Source: Anaerolineae bacterium
GTDB taxonomy: Bacteria; Chloroflexota; Anaerolineae; 4572-78; J111
Reading direction: 5' to 3'
NCBI GenBank assembly: GCA_020433805.1
Contig: JAGRBZ010000003.1
Location: 1 to 64,000, forward strand
Length of the DNA stretch: 64,000 nucleotides
Both the position numbers and the translations under genes were made by a program. Positions 46,982 through 58,285 of this stretch are shown one piece after another (the first letter of the stretch is position 1; each line of letters opens with the position of its first letter). Below the pieces are notes generated by a model. That model worked only from the letters and a program-made list of their open reading frames with translations, had not been told where the DNA came from and searched no databases.

Positions 46982-47036
46982 AAAATTATGAAAATTCCTG
47001 TTTAAAGATTGAAGTTAGTGCGGAGTGAGATTTAAA

Positions 47037-47065
47037 TGTGAACGTTTCGTTTGTGAACGTTCACA
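47037..47065 (-). promoter_or_regulatory. Tandem LacI-type operators before the regulator gene
   Basis: TGTGAACGTTCACA (47052-47065) is a perfect 14 bp palindrome with the central CG expected of LacI-family sites. TGTGAACGTTTCGT (47037-47050) repeats the left half 15 bases away. They lie just downstream of the -10 element, so a bound repressor would block the start of transcription. Confidence 0.88.
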
Positions 47066-47093
47066 TTGTATCATTAATCTATTTTGCTGTCAA
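47065..47093 (-). promoter_or_regulatory. Sigma-70 promoter of the carbohydrate operon
   Basis: Read on the minus strand: TTGACA (47088-47093), a 17-base spacer, and TACAAT (47065-47070). The operator palindrome begins at the -10 box. No stronger promoter is seen in the 114 bases between the regulator and the binding protein, so this may drive the whole locus. Confidence 0.88.
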
Positions 47094-47361
47094 CTGTTTT
47101 TTTGAATTTGGTACGAAAATGGCAAGCAATCATCCTATAGAGGAATTAAATAGAAGACAGACAGAATCAGTTGAATTGCAAAAAGCGAGACGACAGAGAG
47201 GAAGAAAGTAGACACCAAGCAAACTCAACTGCGGGAGCGAAACTCCTGTTTCGCTCCCGCAGCGCTGTAACTAATAGCTTGGTACATTTCCCTTAGAGGA
47301 TTTGTTAAGAATTGAGGTTAGGTAAAGAAGGCTGAAAAAAGAAGCCTGCGTGTTTAGCCTT
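47094..47361. other. Intergenic region with a strong hairpin at 47229-47262
   Basis: CTGCGGGAGCGAAAC (47229-47243), loop TCCT, and its exact complement (47248-47262) form a 15 bp stem without a T-run. It lies between the carbohydrate promoter and the stop of the FGE-fold lipoprotein gene on the same strand, 100 bases past that stop. It may stabilise or end that transcript, or be a small palindromic repeat. Nothing else is recognised. Confidence 0.6.
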
Positions 47362-48810
47362 CTATTCCGCCTCCTGCGTTGGTTCTATAGTTGGTTCGAG
47401 AGTTGGCTCAGCGGTCGACTCAAGAGTTGGCTGGATGGTGGGGTCAACAACTGGTTCGGTTTCAACCGTCGCTTCAGAGGTAGGCTCGATGGTCATCTCA
47501 GCTGTTGGTTCGATAGTTGCTTCTGCGTTTGGCTCGATGGTCGGTTCGGCAGTCTCTTCAGGAACGGTGTCCGTACCGGATAAAGGCACAAATGTGTTGG
47601 CGTCGGCAGCACAGCGGAAGCCGGTACCGTCACTGCGCATACGAGGCTCGTTATTTACCCGAAATGTAGTGCGCAGATGTTGAGCAGAATTATCCCACGA
47701 GCCACCCCGCACAATTTTGAAATAATCGTTAAATGTATCGGCCAGTTCATAGCTGTTGCCCGGATACCCTAAATAGGTGCCATCAACCCATTCCCACACG
47801 TTGCCGGCCATATTTAAGGCTCCGTAAGGACTGGCTCCGGCCGGGAAGCTGTCTGCAGGCGCAGTGTAAGCGTATCCATCGTCGACATCAGAGGCTTTGT
47901 CTTCGGATGGGCAGCTATCGCTGCAATAGTTAGTGACGCCGGATAAATCAAATTCAGGAAGCTGAAAAGCATTACCCCATGGAAAGATACGGTCGCTGGC
48001 GGTGCCTTTGGCTGCTTTTTCCCACTCCGCTTCGGTGGGCAGCCGCCCGCCCGCCCATTCACAATAGGTCTGGGCATCAAACCAGCTGACTTGCACAACC
48101 GGATGATCGGCTATAGCGTCAATTCCGGTATCCAAACCACGGGGGTGATAAAATGTAGCGCCTTCTATTTGCTCGCCGGTGCTGGTGCCGTAGCCTTCCA
48201 ATTCGGCCGTAGTTTTATAACCGGTTAGGTTGGCAAACTCGCTGAACTGAGCATTGGTAATTTCGGTGCGATCTATCCAAAACGCTTCCACCTCAACCGG
48301 ATGCTGCGGCTGCTCGTCGCCTCCGGCAAATTTAGGCTCTCCCCCTGCGCCGACGTTTGCCAAATCGGCGTCACTGGCTCCCATCAAAAACTCACCGGCC
48401 GGAACAAATACCATCTCGGCCCCATCAACGGAGCGTACGGTCGATTGTATAGAGTCTAGCGGGATAACCTCGACAGGCATAGATGCGGCTTCTGTCGTGG
48501 CTTCGGTTGTGGCTTCCGTGGTTGCCTCATCAGTAGAAGGTTCGTCGGTTGGTTCAGTCGTAGTCGTTTCGCGAGGTCGAATGACGGCTCCGGCCATCGC
48601 TTGGGCAGTATAGGTTGGATAAGGCGTATACGTGGGGTAAGGAGAGGGCTTCGGCACATCGGCTACGGTCTGAGTGCTTATAACGGCGACGGTCGCGTCA
48701 ACTGCTGCCGCGACCGTTTCTTCTATGCCGGGCGGCGGTGCCGTGGTGCCACACGCAGCTAAGGTCATTGCAAAGAGTAATCCAAGGAGTGCGATACAAC
48801 TTTTGTTCAT
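47362..48810 (-). CDS. Lipoprotein with formylglycine-generating-enzyme (SUMF1) fold
   Basis: This 482-residue protein has a lipoprotein signal (MNKSCIALLGLLFAMTLAAC), a Thr/Glu-rich linker and an FGE-sulfatase domain (about 140-405). Its signatures are MVFVPAGEFLMGASDADLAN, WIDRTEITNAQFSEFANLTG, PVVQVSWFDAQTYCEWAGGR, LPTEAEWEKAA, NMAGNVWEWVDG and IVRGGSWDNSAQHLRTTFRV. Another repeat-rich tail (EPTxEP units) follows. In true FGE the RGGS segment is followed by active-site cysteines, and these are absent, so it is one of the many non-sulfatase members, often linked to signalling or adhesion. It stands alone between the carbohydrate locus and rex. Confidence 0.9.
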   Translation of the reverse strand: MNKSCIALLGLLFAMTLAACGTTAPPPGIEETVAAAVDATVAVISTQTVADVPKPSPYPTYTPYPTYTAQAMAGAVIRPRETTTTEPTDEPSTDEATTEATTEATTEAASMPVEVIPLDSIQSTVRSVDGAEMVFVPAGEFLMGASDADLANVGAGGEPKFAGGDEQPQHPVEVEAFWIDRTEITNAQFSEFANLTGYKTTAELEGYGTSTGEQIEGATFYHPRGLDTGIDAIADHPVVQVSWFDAQTYCEWAGGRLPTEAEWEKAAKGTASDRIFPWGNAFQLPEFDLSGVTNYCSDSCPSEDKASDVDDGYAYTAPADSFPAGASPYGALNMAGNVWEWVDGTYLGYPGNSYELADTFNDYFKIVRGGSWDNSAQHLRTTFRVNNEPRMRSDGTGFRCAADANTFVPLSGTDTVPEETAEPTIEPNAEATIEPTAEMTIEPTSEATVETEPVVDPTIQPTLESTAEPTLEPTIEPTQEAE

Positions 48811-49021
48811 TCTCCATCCTTCATAGTCAATCTATCGTACTTTAAACAGACGATGCATTCTATGCAAGCCTGGTTAGATTGTCAATTTACCATAACGTTG
48901 ACCCTTTTTAACGGTTGCTCATTGACTAGATTTATGGTAAGATAGCGAGTAACGATATTGTGAAATTCTTCTCTGAAGGGTTTTTCGATAAATCCACCAT
49001 AGGTAAGGAGTCACCACAGTT

Positions 49022-49642
49022 ATGGCCGGGGCTGAGGTTCCTGATATTGTAATTGGGCGATTGCCGATTTATCTTCGAGCGCTCACACTATTGGCAGAGG
49101 CAGGCCAAGAATTCACTTCGTCACAAGAATTGGGGCAAATTTTAAGTATCGGATCGGCTCAGATTCGAAAAGATTTATCTCATTTTGGCGAATTTGGCAA
49201 GCAAGGGACAGGGTATGAAGTAAGCTATCTTCGTGACCAAATTTCTAGAATTTTGCACGTCGATCGCGATTGGTCGTTGGCACTTGTTGGTTTTGGAGAC
49301 CTCGGACAGGCTATTGCTCATTATGGTGGCTTTTCCAGCAAAGGGTTTCATATTACAGCTGTATTTGATGCCGACCCGGAGGTGGTTGGTCAATCTTTTG
49401 GCGACGGGGCTGTTCGCCACGTCGACACCTTAAAAGAGGTAGTTTCTGATATGCGTATTCGTATGGCTATTGTAGCCGTACCCGCCGCTGCTGCCCAAGA
49501 CGTTACCGATATGTTGATTGAAGCCGATGTAAAAGCTATCCTCAACTATGCCCCCATCACCCTCAGCGTTCCCAGTCACGTCCACGTTCAATATATTGAT
49601 CCTGTCGCGCACCTTCAAAAGATGACCTATTATCTGGCCTAA
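49022..49642 (+). CDS. rex: Redox-sensing transcriptional repressor Rex
   Basis: This 206-residue protein has an N-terminal winged helix ([20 protein letters not shown], then [33 protein letters not shown]). A Rossmann NAD(H) domain ([29 protein letters not shown]) and the C-terminal swap helix [16 protein letters not shown] follow. Rex senses the NADH/NAD+ ratio and represses fermentation and respiration genes when NADH is low. AAGGAG lies about 12 bases before ATG 49022. A TTGCTC-17-TAAGAT promoter at 48915-48943 is plausible. The half-site TTGTGAAATTC (48958-48968) might be a weak self-operator. Confidence 0.95.
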   Translation: MAGAEVPDIVIGRLPIYLRALTLLAEAGQEFTSSQELGQILSIGSAQIRKDLSHFGEFGKQGTGYEVSYLRDQISRILHVDRDWSLALVGFGDLGQAIAHYGGFSSKGFHITAVFDADPEVVGQSFGDGAVRHVDTLKEVVSDMRIRMAIVAVPAAAAQDVTDMLIEADVKAILNYAPITLSVPSHVHVQYIDPVAHLQKMTYYLA

Positions 49643-49662
49643 CGTAACGGGCTAAAAACAAA

Positions 49663-49688
49663 AATACCCCACCTTTTGGCGAGGTATT
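49663..49688 (-). terminator. Intrinsic terminator of mreB, also near the rex end
   Basis: On the minus strand AATACCTCGCC-AAAA-GGTGGGGTATT pairs fully with wobbles and is followed by TTTTTGTTTTT. On the plus strand the same sequence has two mismatches and no T-run, so it serves mreB rather than rex. Confidence 0.8.
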
Positions 49689-49714
49689 CCATTTAGAGTA
49701 ACAGAAAAGTGAAG

Positions 49715-50725
49715 TTAATAGTAGGAAGGAAGCGCGGCTCTTTCTAATGCGTCGCGCATTTCCAAACCCCAGCCTGCGCCCAAAGCCACACAGGCTACGG
49801 GGTTGTCAGCAATATAGCAGGGTACACCGATCTGTTCTGTGAGCATCTGATCGAGGTTGCGGAGCTGTGCCGTGCCGCCGGTAATAATCACGCCGCGGTC
49901 AATAATGTCCGAAGCCAATTCCGGCGGAGTTTTTTCTAAGACGCTCTTGACCACGCTGCTAATTGCGATTAAAGGTTCGCTCAACGCTTCAGTCACTTCG
50001 TCGGAGTTAACCCGTATGGTGCGGGGAAGACCGGCTACTTGATCGCGCCCTTTGACTTCCATTTCGACAGTGTCCTCAAGATGGGTTGCGCTGCCAATCT
50101 TGATTTTTATTTCTTCAGCAGTTTGTTCCCCGATAATCAGGTTATACTTCCGCCGGATAAAGTTCATAATCGCTTCATCCAGCTTCATCCCTGCAATGCG
50201 GATTGAGTCGCTGGTAACGATTCCATTCATGGCGATGACGGCGGCCTCGCTGGTGCCGCCCCCTACATCGAGCACCATGTTGCCGGTCGGCGTATCAATA
50301 GGCATACCTGCTCCGATAGCTGCCGCCAGCGGTTCCGGGATGGTGTACGACTGTCGACGAGCTGCTTTCCGGGCAGCATCTTCCACAGCGCGGCGCTCGA
50401 CGCTGGTAATACCGACCGGCGTGCTAATCATGACCTCCGGCGGGAAAAGCCGAAAGCGCCCGACTAATCGTTCGATATAAAAGTCGAGCATTTTTTCTGT
50501 AACGTAGTAATCGGCAATAACCCCGTTGCGCAGCGGTCGCACAATCTCGATGGCTTCAGGCACGCGGCCCAGCATCGACAGGGCTTCTTGCCCAATCGCT
50601 ACAATCCGGTCATCCTTTTGCGAGATAGCCACAACAGATGGCTCTTGCAGGACGATGCCGCGCCCCTTTACATAAATGAGGATGCTAAACGTCCCCAGGT
50701 CGATGCCGACTTTTTTAGCAAACAT
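49715..50725 (-). CDS. mreB: Rod shape-determining protein MreB/Mbl
   Basis: This 336-residue actin-like ATPase has phosphate 1 [20 protein letters not shown], connect 1 [20 protein letters not shown], phosphate 2 [20 protein letters not shown] and the adenosine motif [20 protein letters not shown]. It forms filaments at the inner membrane and guides cell-wall synthesis. The FSILIY in place of the usual AN-containing stretch is a small variation of the first loop. GGAGAACC sits seven bases before ATG 50725. It lies between rex (tail to tail) and the ATP synthase operon on its own strand, but a terminator separates it from atpC. Confidence 0.94.
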   Translation of the reverse strand: MFAKKVGIDLGTFSILIYVKGRGIVLQEPSVVAISQKDDRIVAIGQEALSMLGRVPEAIEIVRPLRNGVIADYYVTEKMLDFYIERLVGRFRLFPPEVMISTPVGITSVERRAVEDAARKAARRQSYTIPEPLAAAIGAGMPIDTPTGNMVLDVGGGTSEAAVIAMNGIVTSDSIRIAGMKLDEAIMNFIRRKYNLIIGEQTAEEIKIKIGSATHLEDTVEMEVKGRDQVAGLPRTIRVNSDEVTEALSEPLIAISSVVKSVLEKTPPELASDIIDRGVIITGGTAQLRNLDQMLTEQIGVPCYIADNPVACVALGAGWGLEMRDALERAALPSYY

Positions 50726-50806
50726 GCAAGGTTCTCCAACACTGACAATAATGAACTGTCATTCTAAATCAATTTGCACTATGATCCAAATAATCCGCAT
50801 TAAAAA

Positions 50807-50834
50807 AGCCAGGAGCGTTATGCTGCTCCTGGCT
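50807..50834 (-). terminator. Intrinsic terminator of the ATP synthase operon
   Basis: AGCCAGGAGC (50807-50816), 8-base loop, GCTCCTGGCT (50825-50834). On the minus strand it is followed by TTTTTT, 26 bases past the atpC stop. Confidence 0.93.
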
Positions 50835-50860
50835 TCGATACATGTTTTGAAAAAAGAAGG

Positions 50861-51310
50861 TTAGCGGCCGTCGGGTGTTTGAACCCCGTAGCCCCCTCTT
50901 TGGCGATGACGACGAGCCAGCTTGATGCGGTTGGCCGAACGTCGCAGGGCTGCCTCAGCGCGATCAAAGTCCAGTTGATCTTTACTGGCTTGAGCTAACC
51001 GCTCCTCAGCTCGCTGACGCGCTTCTTCGGCGCGAGCGATGTCGATTTCATCGACGTGTTCGGCTGAGTCGGCCAGAACAATCACCTGTGAGCCTTGGAC
51101 TTCCATCACACCACCGCCGACCGCGTAGAACTGATCGGCCTGACCATCTTTTTTGATCTGCAACTCGCCAAAATGGAGGCGCGTCAACAGCGGTGCGTGA
51201 CGCGGCAAAATACCCATCACCCCTTCCACGCCGGGAGCAACGACCATATTCACTTCTTCGTCAAAGACCTTCCCTTCAATGGTAACGATCTCAAGACGGA
51301 ATGTAGCCAT
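50861..51310 (-). CDS. atpC: ATP synthase epsilon subunit
   Basis: This 149-residue subunit of the F1 central stalk couples rotation and restrains ATP hydrolysis. It shows the beta sandwich (FRLEIVTIEGKVFDEEVNMV, VEGVMGILPRHAPLLTRLHF, GGGVMEVQGSQVIVLADSAE) and the helical hairpin (IARAEEARQRAEERLAQASK). The extra basic end (RHRQRGGYGVQTPDGR) is longer than in E. coli. It is the last gene of the operon, three bases after atpD. Confidence 0.95.
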   Translation of the reverse strand: MATFRLEIVTIEGKVFDEEVNMVVAPGVEGVMGILPRHAPLLTRLHFGELQIKKDGQADQFYAVGGGVMEVQGSQVIVLADSAEHVDEIDIARAEEARQRAEERLAQASKDQLDFDRAEAALRRSANRIKLARRHRQRGGYGVQTPDGR

Positions 51311-51313
51311 AGT

Positions 51314-52723
<1,410 letters not shown>

Positions 52724-52775
52724 CTAGCGCAATCAGGGAACGTCTGTCTCCCTCATTGCCACGTATAATTATCAC

Positions 52776-53687
52776 TTAACTTGCTTGGGCCAGTGCTTCA
52801 GCACCACCGGCAATATCCAGCATCTCTTTGGTGATGGCCGCTTGACGCGCTTTGTTGTAGGTCAAGGTCAGGTCACCAATCAGTTCTTTCGCGTTTTCGG
52901 TTGCATTACGCATAGCCACCATCCGCGCCGATTCTTCGCTAGCCCGTGCCTCAAGCACTGCCTGATAGATTTGTACTTCCGTCAGGTTGGGCAGAATGGC
53001 ATCGAGCAGCGTGGTTGGATCGGGTTCGTAAATGTAGGGGGCTTTGGTCATCGGTTTGGTGTCGCTGATATAATCGCGCATCACGTCGCTCAGTTGATCG
53101 GCACCGGGCTTGATCGGCAACAGCAGCCGGATAGTTGGAACTTGGGTTAGGGTGTTGACAAAATCGGTGTAAGCCAGGTGAACTTCATCAAACTCGCCTT
53201 TTAGGAAGCCGTCAACCGCTAGCCGAGCGATGGGCGCAACATCAAAAGACGTGGGCCGCGGCGGCATGTCGGTAAACTCGGCAATGACCTTGCGGCCAAA
53301 GCGGAGCATAAAGTCTCGACCTTTTTTGCCGACGGCGACGATGCTGGCATCTTCGTGCCCTTCGCTTTGCATATAGCGCGTTGTCTTGCGAATAACGTTA
53401 CCGTTGTAACCCCCGGCCAACCCTTTATCAGCGGTGATGAGAATAATGCCGACATTTTTTACCGTTTCGCGGCTGGCCAAAAGCGGATGAAGCTGCTCGA
53501 CATTGGTTCCCTGCGCCGCAAAATGCATGAGAATTTCCCATGACTTGGCCGCATAGGGTCGAGACGCCAGCGCCTGCTCTTGAGCACGGCGCATCCGCGA
53601 TGCAGCGATCATCTGCATGGCCCGGGTAACCTGCGATATATTTTTTACACTTTTGATCCGTCGTTTAATCTCTCGAACGCTTGCCAC
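52776..53687 (-). CDS. atpG: ATP synthase gamma subunit
   Basis: This 303-residue rotor shaft protein has the N-terminal helix SVREIKRRIKSVKNISQVTRA with MQMIAASRMRRAQ, the Rossmann-like middle (GIILITADKGLAGGYNGNVI) and the C-terminal ATENAKELIGDLTLTYNKAR with RQAAITKEMLDIAGGAEAL. It is of usual length and lies between atpA and atpD in the canonical order. Confidence 0.97.
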   Translation of the reverse strand: MASVREIKRRIKSVKNISQVTRAMQMIAASRMRRAQEQALASRPYAAKSWEILMHFAAQGTNVEQLHPLLASRETVKNVGIILITADKGLAGGYNGNVIRKTTRYMQSEGHEDASIVAVGKKGRDFMLRFGRKVIAEFTDMPPRPTSFDVAPIARLAVDGFLKGEFDEVHLAYTDFVNTLTQVPTIRLLLPIKPGADQLSDVMRDYISDTKPMTKAPYIYEPDPTTLLDAILPNLTEVQIYQAVLEARASEESARMVAMRNATENAKELIGDLTLTYNKARQAAITKEMLDIAGGAEALAQAS

Positions 53688-53703
53688 ATAGCACCTCTAA
53701 TAC

Positions 53704-55227
53704 TTACTTTTCTGGAACGGGATAGCCGCTGTTCTGGTTGTACTCGGCCAGTGCAGAGCGCAGGGCCGCTTCAATATCATCCGACAAGACCTTTTGATCC
53801 TGAAGTGATTGAGCAACACCGGGATGGTTTGAATTGACAAAAGACATCAAGCCGGTTACATACTCCTGAACATTTTCCACAGGTACCTCACGAGCATAAC
53901 CACGGGTTAGGGCATAAATGCTGATAACCTGCTCGGCCAGTTCACGGGGCTGGTACTGCGGCTGCTTGAGCAGCTCCGTCAGACGCAGACCGCGGTCCAA
54001 CTGGTCGCGCGTAGATTTGTCGAGGTCGGAGCCGAACTGAGCAAACGCAGCCAGTTCACGATACTGCGCCAGGTCGAGACGCATCTGACCGGCAACTTTC
54101 TTCATCGCCTTGGTTTGGGCATCGCCCCCTACCCGCGAGACCGAGATACCGGCGTTGATGGCCGGTCGTTGGCCGGAGTAGAAAAGGTCACTTTCCAAGA
54201 AAATCTGCCCATCGGTAATCGAGATAACGTTGGTGGGTACGTAAGCACTCACGTCACCGGCCAGCGTTTCAATAATCGGCAGCGCGGTCAGCGATCCGCC
54301 ACCGTTAGCCTCCGACAACTGGGCCGCACGTTCTAACAAGCGCGAGTGAAGGTAGAACAGGTCACCGGGGTAAGCCTCGCGTCCGGGCGGGCGGCGCAGC
54401 AGCAGCGAAATCTCGCGATAAGCCCAGGCGTGCTTGCTTAAGTCATCATAAATGATGAGGGCATCCTGGCCTCTCTCCATAAAAAATTCGCCAATGGAGC
54501 AACCGGAGTAGGGCGCAATATACTGCATCGGAGCCGGGTCGGACGCGCCGGCCACAACGACCACGGTGTGGTCCATTGCGCCGTACTCTTCCAGGGTACC
54601 CACTACCTGCGCTACCTGCGCCTGGCGCTGGCCGATAGCCACGTAGATACAGATCAGGTCTTTACCTTTTTGGTTGATGATCGTATCGATGGCGATAGCC
54701 GTTTTACCGGTTTGACGGTCACCGATGATAAGCTCTCGCTGGCCCCGGCCAATTGGGATCATCGCATCAACAGCCGTGATACCGGTCTGTACCGGAGTAT
54801 CAACGTTGGCCCGCTCGATAACGCCGGGCGCGATTTTTTCAACCGGGTAGTAGGTCTCGTGTTGAATGGGACCTTTACCGTCGATCGGTTCACCAATGGC
54901 GTTGACAACCCGCCCGATCAGGGCTTCGCCAACCGGCACAGAGGAGATACGACCGGTGCTTTTGACCGTATTACCCTCTTCGATGTGTTCATAGTCGCCT
55001 AAAATAACAGCGCCAACCTCATCTTCTTCTAGGTTTAGCGCCATTCCTAAAACGCCGCCGGGAAATTCAAGCAGTTCGGTGGCCATGACATTGGCCAACC
55101 CACTAATCCGGGCGATACCGTCACCAATGCTGATAACGGTTCCAACGTCAGCCGTTTCAATTGGAGCATCAAAAGACTCAATCTGCTGACGTATCTGTGC
55201 GGTAATATCGTCTAACTTTAATACCAT
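53704..55227 (-). CDS. atpA: ATP synthase alpha subunit
   Basis: This 507-residue non-catalytic nucleotide-binding subunit of F1 has P-loop [15 protein letters not shown], then [20 protein letters not shown] and [20 protein letters not shown] with the usual C-terminal helices. All hallmark stretches are intact. It follows atpH after 54 bases. Confidence 0.97.
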   Translation of the reverse strand: MVLKLDDITAQIRQQIESFDAPIETADVGTVISIGDGIARISGLANVMATELLEFPGGVLGMALNLEEDEVGAVILGDYEHIEEGNTVKSTGRISSVPVGEALIGRVVNAIGEPIDGKGPIQHETYYPVEKIAPGVIERANVDTPVQTGITAVDAMIPIGRGQRELIIGDRQTGKTAIAIDTIINQKGKDLICIYVAIGQRQAQVAQVVGTLEEYGAMDHTVVVVAGASDPAPMQYIAPYSGCSIGEFFMERGQDALIIYDDLSKHAWAYREISLLLRRPPGREAYPGDLFYLHSRLLERAAQLSEANGGGSLTALPIIETLAGDVSAYVPTNVISITDGQIFLESDLFYSGQRPAINAGISVSRVGGDAQTKAMKKVAGQMRLDLAQYRELAAFAQFGSDLDKSTRDQLDRGLRLTELLKQPQYQPRELAEQVISIYALTRGYAREVPVENVQEYVTGLMSFVNSNHPGVAQSLQDQKVLSDDIEAALRSALAEYNQNSGYPVPEK

Positions 55228-55281
55228 TTTCCCTCCAAAACGATGTCAAGAAAATTCGCTAAGATGTACATGGAGGTAAAC

Positions 55282-55806
55282 TTACCTTACCCCAAGTAAA
55301 TTACCCATCGCTGAAAGGCGGCTGGCCACGCTGCCGTCGATGATTTTATCACCCACTTGCACGACTGCCCCGCCCAAAATCGACGAGTCTACGTTGAATA
55401 CAAATTCCAAAGTTTGGCCATACTTCTTGCGCAACTGTTGGCGGAACTTTTCTTTTTCGTCCTCAGCGAGCGCCGTGGCCGTGGTTACGCGAGCCACCTG
55501 CACTTCCGGGCCGCCGCTGGTCATCCGGCCAATTTCGTCGATGACATCGCCCAAAATGCCGATGTCACCATCGCGCAACATCGTGTACAAGAAATTGTGT
55601 ACATACGAGTCGCCTTCAGTCGGAATGATAGCGTCTAATGCTTTTTGCCGTTCGCCAAAAGAGAGTTCCGAGTTTTGCAGCTTTTGCAGCAAAGCCGGAT
55701 TTTCAGATAACTTGTCCTGCGTTGCTTTGAGGGCGGTTATCCATTTTTCTAGGGCTAAACTGAAGACGGCCGTCGCATATTTTCGCGGTAGCTCTTGTGT
55801 AGCCAC
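55282..55806 (-). CDS. atpH: ATP synthase delta subunit
   Basis: This 174-residue part of the peripheral stalk links F1 to subunit b. It shows the helical N-terminal bundle (LPRKYATAVFSLALEKWITA) and the C-terminal strand region VARVTTATALAEDEKEKFRQ, then GAVVQVGDKIIDGSVASRL. The start is GTG 55806, sharing one base with the atpF stop (TAGTG), so translation is coupled. Confidence 0.94.
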   Translation of the reverse strand: MATQELPRKYATAVFSLALEKWITALKATQDKLSENPALLQKLQNSELSFGERQKALDAIIPTEGDSYVHNFLYTMLRDGDIGILGDVIDEIGRMTSGGPEVQVARVTTATALAEDEKEKFRQQLRKKYGQTLEFVFNVDSSILGGAVVQVGDKIIDGSVASRLSAMGNLLGVR

Positions 55807-56297
55807 TATGCCTCTCCTAAGTCAGCTAAGAACTTGTCAACCAGTTTGCGCTGTGCAGCAGGGTCGATAGCTTCGCCCACTACTTTGCGCGTAATCTGCA
55901 TCGACAAAGCAGCAGCCTGTTTTTGCAGATCGGCCATAACTTGCTGGCGCTCTTGCTCGGCTTCGTCTTTTGCTCGCATGCGGATCTCTTCAGCTTCTTT
56001 GCGAGCCGACTCTAAAATTTCCTTACGCATGTTTTCCGTAGCTTCAGCAGCTTTGCGCGCTTCTTCTTGCGAAGATTGGCGTGCTTTGGACAACTCTTTT
56101 TCAAACTCGGCCCGCTGGCGAGCGGCTTCTTGCTGCGCATGCTCGGCGGCGGTTAAACCGCTTTCAATCTCTTTACGGCGCTTTTCCAGCATCTCTTTAA
56201 CCGGCTTAAATGCCAGACGCTGCAAAAGAAAGAGCACCACGAAGAAGTTGATACCGTAAATAATAATATTAAGTAGGTCTATACCTAAGGCTTCCAC
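55806..56297 (-). CDS. atpF: ATP synthase b subunit
   Basis: This 163-residue peripheral stalk protein has an N-terminal membrane helix (LLNIIIYGINFFVVLFLLQR) and a long charged right-handed coiled coil rich in Ala, Glu, Arg and Lys. It has a single b-type gene; no b' copy is seen. Its stop overlaps the atpH start by one base. Confidence 0.95.
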   Translation of the reverse strand: MEALGIDLLNIIIYGINFFVVLFLLQRLAFKPVKEMLEKRRKEIESGLTAAEHAQQEAARQRAEFEKELSKARQSSQEEARKAAEATENMRKEILESARKEAEEIRMRAKDEAEQERQQVMADLQKQAAALSMQITRKVVGEAIDPAAQRKLVDKFLADLGEA

Positions 56298-56340
56298 ACT
56301 CTAGCCTCCTTCTGCTCGTTTTTCATTTAAGTAGCGTCTG

Positions 56341-56592
<252 letters not shown>

Positions 56593-56645
56593 TTATGGTG
56601 ATTCAATTTCTACAACTGTTGATAGACAGTGTGTATTTTACCTAA

Positions 56646-57602
56646 TTAATGCGCTTCTTCTTCGTGTCCACCGTGCGGTTGAACCGCGATGGTGTAGAAT
56701 GCTACGGACAAGATGTAGAAGACGAATGCCTGAATGAAATTAACAAAAATCTCAAAGCCAATGAGTGGCGTAACAATGAAAAGCGGCACCAAGAACATAA
56801 TAACCACGAGCATAACCTCGCCGGCGAAGATGTTCCCGAAAAGTCGGAAGGTATACGCGATAATTTTTACAAATTCACTCAAAAGCTCAATTAATCCAAC
56901 CAGAAAATCGATTATGCCGAGTGCATAATCGGCACCTGATTTGGCTTTGGTGATACCCTCCGTAATGAAGAATTTACTCATAAAACCGCCAAAACCAAGC
57001 ACCGTAAAGCCAAATGTCCAGGCCGCAATCTGCGTAATAATGGCCAGCGCAAAGGTAAAGTTGAGGTCTGCTGCGGGAGCACGGAAGAAGGGAATAATAT
57101 GCTGACCCGCTTCACAAGTACTCCAACCGGCATGGGTTTCTTCTATTTCAGGCGGTGCTTCGGCTACAACTTCCTCAGTAGCCTCTTCGTGGTGTTCTTC
57201 GGCACATATCCCCAGGCTAATCAGCGGAACACCAATCAATAGCCCAAAGAAGTTTGTGACCAAAACAAAAACAAAGATGGTGGTGGGAATAGTAAAAAAC
57301 TTATCAACGTGTTTTGGCCCGGCAATACTTTCGGTGAGGTTATAGATGCCCTCAACAAAGAACTCGACAAAGTTTTGCATACCGCTGGGCTTCAATTTCA
57401 TATTGCTGGTCGCCATAAAAAAGAAGACAGCAATAATAATGGTACCGACCCATGCGGTTAACATCGAGTTTGTAAAATTAAACGGACCAATATGCGCCAA
57501 GGTTTCGGCGCTGAGAGAGGTAGGCGGTTTCTCCACCGGGAGAAACATACTGGCAACAGCTAAAACAATAGCAACAAGAATGAAGGGCAATGCTTTCTTC
57601 AT
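56646..57602 (-). CDS. atpB: ATP synthase a subunit with acidic/His loop insert
   Basis: This 318-residue stator membrane subunit provides the proton half-channels. The essential arginine is Arg253 in YTFRLFGNIFAGE, and the last helices have the family pattern ending VAFYTIAV. A loop at about 131-170 holds an unusual acidic stretch with a His pair (EEHHEEATEEVVAEAPPEIE) and two cysteines (133 and 163). The tail is also His/Glu-rich (QPHGGHEEEAH). It is the second gene of the operon, 24 bases after atpI. Confidence 0.95.
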   Translation of the reverse strand: MKKALPFILVAIVLAVASMFLPVEKPPTSLSAETLAHIGPFNFTNSMLTAWVGTIIIAVFFFMATSNMKLKPSGMQNFVEFFVEGIYNLTESIAGPKHVDKFFTIPTTIFVFVLVTNFFGLLIGVPLISLGICAEEHHEEATEEVVAEAPPEIEETHAGWSTCEAGQHIIPFFRAPAADLNFTFALAIITQIAAWTFGFTVLGFGGFMSKFFITEGITKAKSGADYALGIIDFLVGLIELLSEFVKIIAYTFRLFGNIFAGEVMLVVIMFLVPLFIVTPLIGFEIFVNFIQAFVFYILSVAFYTIAVQPHGGHEEEAH

Positions 57603-57626
57603 AAGCGTTATTGAAACTCCCTTTTA

Positions 57627-57875
57627 TTAATTAGAAGCCTCCTCTTGCAGCCGTGATGCAATGCGGTAAACGGCATACATAGCGAAGGCAAAACTTAGAA
57701 TGAGCATCAGCAACATTATCCAAGGCTTAGTTAGCAGCAAGCGGTCTAACCAAATGCCGCACGCAGCACCGGAAAGAATAGGGCAGGCCAAAACCGTAAA
57801 AAATTTTATCCCCAACCCATACCCTTCAGCGAAAGCTTTTGTGAGATGTTGCGGGTTTCTTTTCACAGAACTCAC
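57627..57875 (-). CDS. atpI: AtpI/AtpZ-type small membrane protein of the ATP synthase operon
   Basis: This 82-residue protein has two membrane helices (FFTVLACPILSGAACGIWLD, then PWIMLLMLILSFAFAMYAVY). The GxWLDR turn is typical of the AtpI/AtpZ family, which helps assemble the c ring or carries Mg or Ca. It is the first gene of the operon, upstream of atpB, the usual place. Whether it is AtpI or AtpZ cannot be settled from length alone. Confidence 0.85.
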   Translation of the reverse strand: MSSVKRNPQHLTKAFAEGYGLGIKFFTVLACPILSGAACGIWLDRLLLTKPWIMLLMLILSFAFAMYAVYRIASRLQEEASN

Positions 57876-58285
57876 TCTTTTTAAGCTTACGACTGGTTAG
57901 AGATTTTAAGCCTAGCCGTTGCTCTTCATAGAGCCTTAGATAAATTAACAACTTAGTGGGCTTGGCAAAGCCAATAAAGGAGGCGCAAAGTATAGGTCTA
58001 ATGGCATAAGTTAACTTTACATCCTTTTGTTGAGCGGCGACTGATTATAACACGCTCTGGCGATTCTTGCCAAATGGTTTAGGTGTCATTTTTCGTAGCA
58101 GATTTAGCAGTACCTGGACAAATGGATAGTTTGCTACGAATTTCACAAAGCAGTTAGATGGTACAAGATTTTCTTTATTTTGTCCAATTTATTTATTCAA
58201 AATTTACGGATCAAAAAAGGGATTTGCGGTATACTTTGATTAAGGAAGTGTTGCTGTTTAACAACTGAAATTGTGAGCGAGAACC
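57876..58285. other. 410 bp divergent region with operon promoter and an inverted repeat
   Basis: It holds the atp promoter (58044-58073) with a ~170-base leader, and TTCGTAGCA (58092-58100) mirrored by TGCTACGAA (58132-58140), a 9 bp perfect inverted repeat with a 31-base loop just upstream of the promoter. A TATACT box at 58230-58235 may belong to the plus-strand gene. No Rex-type full palindrome is seen. Confidence 0.55.
58044..58073 (-). promoter_or_regulatory. Probable promoter of the ATP synthase operon
   Basis: On the minus strand: TTGGCA (58068-58073), an 18-base spacer and a perfect TATAAT (58044-58049). It is the best promoter match upstream of atpI and is correctly oriented. Confidence 0.75.

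Noticed and set aside
47229-47262. An intrinsic terminator of the FGE-fold lipoprotein gene
   Set aside because: The stem is perfect but there is no T-run on either side and it lies about 100 bases past the region where the transcript faces it, so it is listed only as a hairpin.
48958-48975. A Rex operator in front of rex
   Set aside because: Only a TTGTGAA half is present and the mirror half is missing, so a functional operator is not supported.
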